This document shows, piece after piece, positions 1 through 5,562 of a DNA stretch of 10,575 bases. Below the pieces are notes generated by a model. It worked only from the letters and a program-made list of their open reading frames with translations, searched no databases and was not told the DNA's origin. This stretch comes from a bacterium (lineage in GTDB: Bacteria > UBP14 > UBA6098 > B30-G16). Location of the stretch: NCBI GenBank assembly GCA_027064665.1, contig JAMOPH010000259.1, positions 1 to 10,575 of the forward strand, given 5' to 3'. Position numbers and translations under genes: made by a program. Each line of letters begins with the position of its first letter. Positions within the stretch are counted from its first letter, which is position 1.

Positions 1-501
1 CTGGCGCTGCGCCCGAACTTTGTGGACACGATTCCTCCCCGGGGAAGCGCCCGGCTGAAGGTCCTGTTCCGCCCGCCGAGGGTGTATAATCTGCGGATTC
101 CGTTCCGATGGGCGCTCTCGGGAATACCGGGTTTCCCCGCCTATGACAATTCCAGATACCTTGCCGAACTTGGCGCGGTCGGTCCGCTGATTTACGACCG
201 CGGATTCTCCGTCCCGGAGCGGTGGTTTCCCGGCGCGGGATTTTTCACCTTCGGGACGCGCCCGGCGGTTCTGCCGGTGTGGTATTATCCCGCCGAAAGA
301 ATCGGAGTTCGCGCAGGGCGCGGATGGAATCTTGTGACGCCGCCCGCCGATGGTGTCGCCGTGTTCTCTGTGCCCGAGGGGATGTTTATCCCGCCGGCGT
401 ATCTTTTTGACGGCACCGCATATTATCCCGCCGATTCGCTGTCCGCCGGCAGGGGATACTGGATGTTTCTCCGCGGCGATGCAATCCTTATTATGGAGTG
501 A
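1..501 (+). CDS. 3' end of a secreted surface protein with tandem GWN/GYW modules (partial)
   Basis: The reading frame is open from base 1, so the true start lies upstream; 166 residues are visible, ending at TGA 499-501. Residues 28-97 and 98-166 look like two copies of one beta-rich module. The second copy begins with GWNLV (108-112) and closes with GRGYW (150-154). The first is more diverged: W37 and SGIP match the opening, and GAGFFTF (78-84) takes the place of the GYW close. The same pair occurs near the C-terminus of the large protein at 5563-9099, where it precedes a FlgD-like tail. Here the protein stops about ten residues after the second GYW, with no such tail. The function is unknown; by analogy it is an exported or surface-displayed protein, but its signal peptide would be outside the window. 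A GTG at 22 is in frame, but the open frame to the left edge and lack of a ribosome site argue against it as the start. Confidence 0.8.
   Translation: MALRPNFVDTIPPRGSARLKVLFRPPRVYNLRIPFRWALSGIPGFPAYDNSRYLAELGAVGPLIYDRGFSVPERWFPGAGFFTFGTRPAVLPVWYYPAERIGVRAGRGWNLVTPPADGVAVFSVPEGMFIPPAYLFDGTAYYPADSLSAGRGYWMFLRGDAILIME
82..498 (+). repeat. Two tandem GWN/GYW protein modules in the first gene
   Basis: Two units of about 70 codons (82-291 and 292-498) share a pattern: an aromatic-rich opening strand (W-x-L/N), a proline turn (GIP or TPP), a central hydrophobic/tyrosine segment, a D/E-x-L or VPE stretch, then G-x-G-Y/F-W/F. The repetition is at protein level; the DNA copies are strongly diverged. 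The units match the pair at 8029-8460. Confidence 0.55.
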
Positions 502-504
502 GCG

Positions 505-834
505 ATGGCTGGCAGAGTGGATGAAAAAATTTTGGGTCTGGTCAGGCGGGTCAAAGATTTTCTGGTCGCCCGATACGGCGACCGGATAAGGCAGGTGATT
601 TTATATGGTTCCTGTGCCCGCGGCGAGCAGACGGAACACTCCGATGTGGATGTCCTCGTCATCGTGGACGATTCCCTCAAGCCGTTTGAGGTGATGGATT
701 ACGCCGGCGATTTGACCTTTGATATTATGCTGGAAACCGGGGAGTTTTTGTCGGTTGTGGTGCTTCCAGAGAGCATTTACAGGGAAGATTCTCCGTTTAC
801 TACCAATGTTGAGCGTGAGGGAGTGAGAGTATGA
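505..834 (+). CDS. MNT-type minimal nucleotidyltransferase (antitoxin-like partner of HEPN)
   Basis: This 109-residue protein is a minimal nucleotidyltransferase of the DNA polymerase beta superfamily. The family signature GS-x10-D-x-D is complete: G35-S36, then D47 and D49, with a plausible third acidic residue at D73 in FDIML. The length is normal for the family. In studied MNT/HEPN pairs the MNT protein neutralises the HEPN ribonuclease, in some cases by adding AMP groups to it; that role is inferred here. The start is ATG 505, with GGAG at 495-498 and a 6-nt spacer, only 3 nt after the preceding stop, so it is probably co-transcribed with the upstream gene. Its stop overlaps the HEPN start (ATGA, 831-834), the usual arrangement for translational coupling. 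No lesion is visible, although the partner is broken. Confidence 0.88.
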   Translation: MAGRVDEKILGLVRRVKDFLVARYGDRIRQVILYGSCARGEQTEHSDVDVLVIVDDSLKPFEVMDYAGDLTFDIMLETGEFLSVVVLPESIYREDSPFTTNVEREGVRV

Positions 835-1219
835 GCGCTGTGGAAAGCCTGATTGAGCGGGCAGAAAAATCCCTAAAGAGCGCAGGGTATTTGCTGGAAC
901 TGGGCGACTATGAAGCCTGTGTCTCGCGGAGTTATTACGCTATGTTTTACATTGCATTGCGGAGGCGGCGCTTTTCTGAAAGGGGATATCTCCTTCGTCT
1001 CATAAGGGAGTTATAAATTTGTTCGGGAAACATTTTGTAAAACCGGGCATTTTCAGCAGGGAATTTGGGAAAATGTTGAGCGTGGCATATAGTAAGAGGC
1101 TGTTGAGCGATTACAGTGTGAGTTTATCTGTGGCGCGCGAGGAAGCCGAAAAAGTTTTGGAATCCGCCAAAAAATTTGTCGCCGGAGTGAAGGAATATCT
1201 TTTGAAATCCCAAAAATAG
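831..1219 (+). pseudogene. HEPN-domain protein (toxin-like MNT partner), disrupted by frameshift and in-frame stop
   Basis: Two frames together encode one HEPN domain protein. The first frame (from ATG 831) carries residues 1-40, including the core SRSYYAMFY, then runs into missense and stops at TAA 1014-1016. The rest (KGISPSSHKG..., then LFGKHFVKPG and the C-terminal DYSVS...AREEAE helix) lies in the frame that ends at TAG 1217-1219. ATTGC is tandemly duplicated at 951-960. Removing one copy joins the frames exactly (389 minus 5 nt is 128 codons) and restores the family-like segment IAEAALF, but leaves a TGA at 977-979, residue 48 of 127. A single missing base in the AAAGGGG run near 979-985 would also join the frames, but gives an unlike-family RRRR segment two residues too long. 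HEPN proteins of this group are usually RNases with R-x4-6-H; here R33 is followed by Tyr at position 40. The reconstructed length is normal. Either a decayed gene or, less likely, a sequencing error. Confidence 0.85.
951..960 (+). repeat. 5-bp tandem duplication (ATTGC x2) that breaks the HEPN frame
   Basis: ATTGCATTGC is an exact tandem duplication. Deleting one unit moves translation from the N-terminal frame into the frame that encodes the conserved C-terminal half of the HEPN domain. This makes replication slippage the simplest cause of the main frameshift. Confidence 0.6.
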
Positions 1220-1367
1220 TGCGATGACAGGGAATCCGCAGAGAGGGGCAATTGACTTGTGCGGAAATGTTTTTCTCGGTTCCGTCCCCTGAAGTCGGCG
1301 CGCCGCAAAATCCCGCCCCTTATGGTCGCCAATTTGCCCCTTCCCGGTCGCGGTTTTTAGCGGTAGT

Positions 1368-2561
1368 TCATTTCCCCTGGCTTCTCCAGATGGTCTGGCG
1401 GATTTTGTAGGGGTCAAGTTCCTTATCGTAGTAACGAACGAAGGCGTCCACCACGCGGGGGTCAAACATTTTCCCGCGCTGGGCGATAATCTCCTGCTTT
1501 GCCTCGGCAAATGTCAGCGGAGTGTGGTATTCGCGGAACGAAGTGAGGGCGTCAAACACATCGGCGACGGCGATAATCCGCGCCCCCAATGGAATCTGGT
1601 CGTCCTTTTTACCGAAGGGATAACCTTTGCCATCCCATCTTTCGTGGTGCTCCGCCGCAATAAGCGGAATGTCCCTCATATCCCGCGAAAAATGTATGCG
1701 CGACAGAATCCGATATGTCATAAGAGGATGGCGTTTTACCTGCTCGTATTCGTCCTCGGTGAGTTTTCCGGCTTTTCTCAAAATCTCATCGGGAACAGAT
1801 ATTTTGCCGTAGTCGTGCAATAGCCCGGCAAGATAGATTTTCTCCACGGTCTTGGGCGGGAGTCCCATTTCCTTGGCGATGCCCCGAGAATAGATTGCCA
1901 CTCTGCGGGAATGCCCCCTTGATACCGGGTGCTTTGCGTCAATGGTGAACGCCATAACATCAATGAAACTCTCAAAGGTGCGCAGAAGTTCGGTGTAAAG
2001 CATTGCGTTTTCTATTGCGATTCCTATCTGCACGCTCACCGCGGCGAGAAACTGAATGTCCTTTAGGTCAAACGATTCCCCATTGAGTTTGTTTATCGCC
2101 TCAAGGACACCGATGGGCTCTCCCTTTCGGTTTGTCAGTGGGAACGCGGCTATTGATTTGGTTCTCAGCCCCAGTTTTGAATCCACTGTGGAGTCAAATC
2201 TCTCGTCATTGTGGACATCGGGCACTACTATGGGTTCATTGTGAGTAAACGCCCATCCGATAATTCCCCTATTCCGGGGAACTACAAGCGGTCTTGAACG
2301 CTCGTCCAGTTTTGTCCACAGAACCCCCTTGTCGGCATCGTAGATAAATACAAGGCACTTTTCAGCGCCAATTGTCTCCGAGGAACTGGTGATGATAAGC
2401 GGAAGCAACTGGTCAATGTCCATCTGCGACTGCAAAGATGCATTTATCTCCAGAAGTTTCCGGTAGCGGTGAACCTCCTCCTGAAGTTCCCTAAACTGTT
2501 CGTCCAGATTTTTTGAGGAATCAGTTATAGCAAAGGATTCTTTGTCCTGCCCCCTGCTCAA
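1368..2561 (-). CDS. GAF + HD-GYP cyclic-di-GMP phosphodiesterase
   Basis: The 397-residue cytoplasmic protein has a short predicted coiled coil (about 17-45), a GAF sensor domain (about 46-190) and an HD-GYP domain (about 200-375). The metal and substrate motifs of active HD-GYP enzymes are all present: H217 in GHS, H249-D250 with G-K following (LLHDYGK), H278 in KRHP, H305-H306-E307, D310, the GYP triad at 313-315 inside DGKGYPFG, and D334. HD-GYP proteins hydrolyse cyclic di-GMP to pGpG or GMP; the GAF domain would tie this to a small ligand or redox/gas signal that the sequence does not identify. There is no signal peptide or membrane segment. The start is TTG (2561-2559), chosen because GGAGG lies 6 nt upstream and no better start is nearby. 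It is divergent from the Memo/AMMECR1 operon and convergent with the HEPN remnant, so probably monocistronic. Confidence 0.93.
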   Translation of the reverse strand: MSRGQDKESFAITDSSKNLDEQFRELQEEVHRYRKLLEINASLQSQMDIDQLLPLIITSSSETIGAEKCLVFIYDADKGVLWTKLDERSRPLVVPRNRGIIGWAFTHNEPIVVPDVHNDERFDSTVDSKLGLRTKSIAAFPLTNRKGEPIGVLEAINKLNGESFDLKDIQFLAAVSVQIGIAIENAMLYTELLRTFESFIDVMAFTIDAKHPVSRGHSRRVAIYSRGIAKEMGLPPKTVEKIYLAGLLHDYGKISVPDEILRKAGKLTEDEYEQVKRHPLMTYRILSRIHFSRDMRDIPLIAAEHHERWDGKGYPFGKKDDQIPLGARIIAVADVFDALTSFREYHTPLTFAEAKQEIIAQRGKMFDPRVVDAFVRYYDKELDPYKIRQTIWRSQGK

Positions 2562-2567
2562 ACTTTA

Positions 2568-2572
2568 CCTCC
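2568..2572 (-). promoter_or_regulatory. Ribosome binding site GGAGG setting the TTG start of the HD-GYP gene
   Basis: On the minus strand GGAGG is followed by 6 nt and then TTG. This strong site fixes a non-ATG start for the gene. Confidence 0.7.
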
Positions 2573-2587
2573 AATTACTATCGCATA

Positions 2588-2615
2588 AGAATATCCATAA
2601 TTTTTATTAAATCAA
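2588..2615 (-). promoter_or_regulatory. Candidate sigma-70 promoter for the HD-GYP gene
   Basis: Reading the minus strand, TTGATT (2615-2610), a 16-bp spacer and TATTCT (2593-2588) lie in AT-rich DNA just upstream of the ribosome site. A TTGACT overlaps slightly further upstream but at a poor spacing. The match is moderate and the call rests on position as much as on sequence. Confidence 0.35.
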
Positions 2616-2678
2616 GTCAAAAATTCAGAAAATAGTTGGCGCTCCACCGAAATGCTTCCGGGTAGGGTCAATTATCTC

Positions 2679-2706
2679 TTGACAAAAACTGCCCCGGCAG
2701 TATTAT
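2679..2706 (+). promoter_or_regulatory. Strong sigma-70-like promoter for the Memo/AMMECR1-M23 operon
   Basis: TTGACA (2679-2684), a 16-bp spacer and TATTAT (2701-2706) give a perfect -35 and a 5/6 -10 box. The expected transcription start is near 2713. This is downstream of the A of the ATG at 2711, so that ATG cannot be used on this transcript, and the leader to TTG 2783 would be about 70 nt. Confidence 0.65.
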
Positions 2707-2771
2707 TAAAATGGCACTTGATATCTCACAAGGGAGGCGCCCTGATAGGAAATTGCGCTGGGGTTTTGCGC

Positions 2772-2777
2772 AGGGGG
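2772..2777 (+). promoter_or_regulatory. Ribosome binding site AGGGGG for the TTG start at 2783
   Basis: AGGGGG ends 5 nt before TTG 2783. It supports that codon over ATG 2711, which has no purine-rich site in front of it and sits at the predicted transcription start. Confidence 0.5.
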
Positions 2778-2782
2778 AAATT

Positions 2783-4231
2783 TTGAAACGACGCGCAGGC
2801 GCGACAGTGAAGGGCTGTCTCCATTCAGGTATATTGGCTCTTTTCTTTTTCGCTGTTCCCCTGTGGGGGCAGGAAGGGAAAGTTTGTGCCTCGCCTGAGG
2901 GTGTATTCACGGGAGACCCATCCCTTATATGGTCGCAGGTGGAGGAGTTTGTTCATCTTTCCCCAGTATCGGAAAAATACAAAAATGTGTTCGGGCTGTT
3001 TGTCCCGGGCGAAAATTACATCATCGGAGGGGCACTTCTGGGCAAAGCCTACTCCTCGGTGGCTGACAGAGATTGCGACCTTGTGATTGTTGTCACCTCT
3101 GCGCCTGAGAGAACCCGTGGGGTTTTTATTTCCTCTGTCAGGGGATTCAGAACGCCGGTGGGATATATCAGTTCTGACTTGGGTGTTGTGAGGACAATCC
3201 TTGGCGCCTGCCCCGAAATTTCCTTGAAGAGCGATTCATTCCCCGAACAATTCTGGTATCAACTGCCTTTTATTCAGTATGTTCTCGGTTCACCATCAGT
3301 GATTGCGGTTCAGGTGGGAAAGATGGACTTTCACCGGGTGAGTTCAATCGCGAAAAAAATCGCGCAGGTCATCGGCGGTAGGAATCCCCTTGTGGTGTTT
3401 GCTGGCAAATTGTCGGTGGGGAAAAGTGACCTCAGGGTGGCGTCTCTGGACAAAAACGCCATAGAATTTATCTCCCAACTTGATGCTCAAAAACTTGTTG
3501 AACTTTCCGGGGTGTTTCCGGATGTGGATATGCCCGATATTTACGGCATAGTTTTCGCCATTTTGATGATGAGCAATCTGGGGGCAAAAAAGGGCGATGT
3601 CCTCAGGCACATAACTACCACTGGAATACCGAGGGAAAAATATTCCGGTCTTGTCAGTGCCGTTTTCTACGATAGGAAATTGTCCTCAAAAGGCGGAATT
3701 GCGCTTTCCCCCGCAGATGGAATGGCGCTGTGGGAACTTGCAAAAAGCATCATTTTTGAACACAAAGTTCCCCGGAAAATTCCCCGCAAACTTTACAGAT
3801 ACCACGCCGGAGTTTTCGTCACGCTGTTTGATGATGACAGCATAATCGCCCAGACCGGCGATTTGTTCACCAATATGAATGTGGTTGAGGCGGTGGCGAA
3901 ATACTCCAAACTGCTGATTTCTCCCAGAAGAATTCCGAGGGTTAATATATATGCCCTCAAAAATCCCTCGCTGAGCGTCAGTATCGCCGAGCCGGTTGAG
4001 GATGTGCAACTTCCCAGCCCCGATATGGGCATCTATATAAGGTGGGGGGACAAGGTTATTGTCACTATGCCGGGGGAATTTGGCAACTTTTCCCCTCAAA
4101 GGCGGCTGGAAAAAACCTGTTTGAAGGGCGGGATACCATCACGGGGATGGTGCAGCCCAGAGTGTGAGGTTTACTATTTTAGGGTTCAGTCGTTTTCGGG
4201 AGTGATTGAGCCGAATGCGCAGGGGGATTGA
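2783..4231 (+). CDS. Exported MEMO-AMMECR1 fusion protein with both signature motifs lost
   Basis: The frame is open from ATG 2711, but promoter position, ribosome site and signal-peptide shape favour TTG 2783 (482 residues; numbering from here). Residues 1-29 look like a signal peptide: KRR, then a hydrophobic stretch GILALFFFAVPLWG. Residues about 37-298 follow the MEMO fold order, with the VPHAGY motif reading VPGENY (74-79), the RTP(L/V)G strand kept as RTPVG, QLPF kept, and the SSDxSH motif reading AGKLSVGK (197-204). Residues about 307-466 follow AMMECR1: GVFVTL is kept, LRGCIG reads IIAQTG (354-359), and the end keeps TCLKGGIP...GW...VYYFR. So the metal-binding histidines of MEMO and the AMMECR1 signature are absent. 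Family members are normally cytoplasmic and linked to a radical SAM protein; none is visible here. The 3' end overlaps the M23 peptidase gene by 17 nt. Inference: a binding pseudoenzyme acting outside the cytoplasm. Fold calls are fairly sure; function is unknown. Confidence 0.75.
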   Translation: MKRRAGATVKGCLHSGILALFFFAVPLWGQEGKVCASPEGVFTGDPSLIWSQVEEFVHLSPVSEKYKNVFGLFVPGENYIIGGALLGKAYSSVADRDCDLVIVVTSAPERTRGVFISSVRGFRTPVGYISSDLGVVRTILGACPEISLKSDSFPEQFWYQLPFIQYVLGSPSVIAVQVGKMDFHRVSSIAKKIAQVIGGRNPLVVFAGKLSVGKSDLRVASLDKNAIEFISQLDAQKLVELSGVFPDVDMPDIYGIVFAILMMSNLGAKKGDVLRHITTTGIPREKYSGLVSAVFYDRKLSSKGGIALSPADGMALWELAKSIIFEHKVPRKIPRKLYRYHAGVFVTLFDDDSIIAQTGDLFTNMNVVEAVAKYSKLLISPRRIPRVNIYALKNPSLSVSIAEPVEDVQLPSPDMGIYIRWGDKVIVTMPGEFGNFSPQRRLEKTCLKGGIPSRGWCSPECEVYYFRVQSFSGVIEPNAQGD

Positions 4232-5477
4232 AAAAATACTTTTGCCCGCAGTGGTTGTTGCTGTTGTGGCGGCGATGATATGGAGCGGCACGGTTTCCGC
4301 AAGTATTCCTGAGCAGGTGCCCCACAAACCGCTTCTGTGCACCTGCACCGGCAAAATCGTGCCCGACCAAGCCCTTTTCTGGGCATTGGTGGACAGAGGT
4401 GTTCCGCCTAAAGTGGTGGAGTCCTTCAGAATCCCGCTGTCCAAGGTTTTAGATATGCGCAAAATCTACCCCGGCGACAGTTATAAACTTGTCTATACAC
4501 CATCGGGCAAGGTGGTCAGATTTGAACTGGTGCGCTCGCCGTGGGAAAAGTATGTGGTCTATCGTCAGGGCGACTCGTTAGTGGCGGAAAAGGACACAAT
4601 CCCGCTGACCCATCTAATCGTGTCCGCCGAGGGCGTGGTTAAAAATACGCTGTGGGAATCTATGCGCTCTGCCGGAATTGAACCCGCCGTCATTATGAAT
4701 TTCACCGATATCCTCAGTTATGATTTTGATTTCGTCACCGATACCCGCAACGGGCACAGATTCAGGGTGGTTTATGAGAAGACGCTGTTCGGCGATTCGC
4801 TGGTCGGTGTCGGCAGGGTGCTTCTGGCAAGTTATCAGACCCCCGACAGCACATACACCGCAATCTGGTATGTTGACCCCGAGGGGCGTGAGGGATATTT
4901 TGACCCCGCCGGGAAATCTATGAAAAAGGCGCTGCTGAAAGCTCCGCTGAACTACACCCGCATAAGTTCGCATTTTACCTATCGTCGTTTTCATCCGATA
5001 CTGAAGGTCTGGCGACCGCATCTTGGGGTGGACTATGCCGCCCCAACTGGCACGCCGGTGGTCGCCTCCGGTGATGGCGTGGTCGTCTATGCCGGATGGA
5101 AAGGCGGATTCGGCAAGTTCATCCACATAAAGCACAAAAACGGAATTGAGACGATGTATGGACATCTTTCCCGGTTTGCCAAGGGAATCCGCAGGGGAGT
5201 TCGTGTGAAACGAGGTCAGGTGATAGGATATGTCGGCGCCACAGGGCTTGCCACCGGTCCCCATCTGGATTATCGGGTGAAAGTCAAGGGGAAATTTGTC
5301 AATCCTGAAAAATACGCATTCCCTGCGGAACCGCCGGTAAAGAGGAAATATCTGTCCGAATACAAAAAATATGCCCGCTCTGTGCTTGAGGGAGCGAGGA
5401 TTTTGGTGAATTCCGCCGGAAACGGCGAGGAAAAACCCGGATACTCAAGGGCAGAAACAAGGGAAGGAAAAATTTAG
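4215..5477 (+). CDS. Secreted M23-family (MepM/LytM-like) peptidoglycan endopeptidase
   Basis: From ATG 4215 the protein has 420 residues. Residues 1-30 are a signal peptide or N-terminal anchor: MRRGIEK followed by a long hydrophobic run ending in SAS. Residues about 45-240 resemble the two regulatory N-terminal domains of MepM/Csd3-type enzymes (VDRGVPPKVVESF...; TLWESMRSAGI...DILSYDFDF). Residues about 255-370 are the M23 zinc domain: H269-x3-D273 in RPHLGVD, GHLSRF (316-321), and H350-L-D352 in ATGPHLDYRV, where the usual motif is H-x-H. Such enzymes cut peptide crosslinks in peptidoglycan, allowing wall growth. The last 45 residues are charged and probably flexible. It overlaps the end of the MEMO-AMMECR1 gene, so the two are likely co-translated. 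A TTG at 4206 is the alternative start but sits only 3 nt after GGGAG (4198-4202); ATG 4215 has a 12-nt spacing, so the start is not certain. Confidence 0.88.
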   Translation: MRRGIEKILLPAVVVAVVAAMIWSGTVSASIPEQVPHKPLLCTCTGKIVPDQALFWALVDRGVPPKVVESFRIPLSKVLDMRKIYPGDSYKLVYTPSGKVVRFELVRSPWEKYVVYRQGDSLVAEKDTIPLTHLIVSAEGVVKNTLWESMRSAGIEPAVIMNFTDILSYDFDFVTDTRNGHRFRVVYEKTLFGDSLVGVGRVLLASYQTPDSTYTAIWYVDPEGREGYFDPAGKSMKKALLKAPLNYTRISSHFTYRRFHPILKVWRPHLGVDYAAPTGTPVVASGDGVVVYAGWKGGFGKFIHIKHKNGIETMYGHLSRFAKGIRRGVRVKRGQVIGYVGATGLATGPHLDYRVKVKGKFVNPEKYAFPAEPPVKRKYLSEYKKYARSVLEGARILVNSAGNGEEKPGYSRAETREGKI

Positions 5478-5508
5478 CGGGGGCAACAAAATTATTGTGT
5501 GATTTTGA

Positions 5509-5520
5509 GGCAGTATTATT
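5509..5520 (+). promoter_or_regulatory. Candidate -10 promoter region of the large surface-protein gene
   Basis: The 12 bases GGCAGTATTATT here are identical to 2696-2707, where they form the -10 region of a convincing promoter. TATTAT is at 5514-5519. No good -35 box is found at normal spacing (TTATTG at 5492-5497 is the best), so this is a weak promoter, an activator-dependent one, or a coincidence. A start near 5526 would leave a leader of about 37 nt. Confidence 0.3.
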
Positions 5521-5550
5521 TTGAACAAAATTTATCATTGTTAAAAATAA

Positions 5551-5555
5551 GGGGG
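5551..5555 (+). promoter_or_regulatory. Ribosome binding site of the large surface-protein gene
   Basis: GGGGG preceded by AA ends 7 nt before ATG 5563 and fixes that start. The signal peptide begins at the same codon. Confidence 0.55.
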
Positions 5556-5562
5556 ATTTCAG

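Noticed and set aside
977..979. TGA as recoded amino acid or selenocysteine
   Set aside because: TGA ends other genes here normally (499-501, 4229-4231), a frameshift is still needed upstream, and HEPN proteins have no known selenocysteine at this place.
831..1016. Two separate small genes, 831-1016 and 1019-1219
   Set aside because: Their translations are consecutive parts of one HEPN domain; treating them as independent proteins would be misleading.
1235..1274. Possible terminator: TCCGCA / TGCGGA stem followed by a T-rich run
   Set aside because: The stem is 6 bp, the loop is 19 nt and the T run is not directly at the stem end; too weak to call.
1296..1305. Perfect 10-bp palindrome CGGCGCGCCG
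   Set aside because: With no loop and no partner site it fits chance in GC-rich sequence; no regulator or terminator role can be supported.
2711..2713. ATG 2711 as start of the MEMO-AMMECR1 gene
   Set aside because: It has no ribosome site and sits at the predicted transcription start of the strong promoter; TTG 2783 fits better.
4614..5264. 216-codon minus-strand open frame
   Set aside because: It is antisense to the well-supported M23 peptidase, with no promoter, ribosome site or motif.
5524..5542. AACAA / TTGTT hairpin in the leader of the large surface-protein gene
   Set aside because: Five AT-rich pairs with a 9-nt loop are too unstable to support a regulatory RNA or terminator call.
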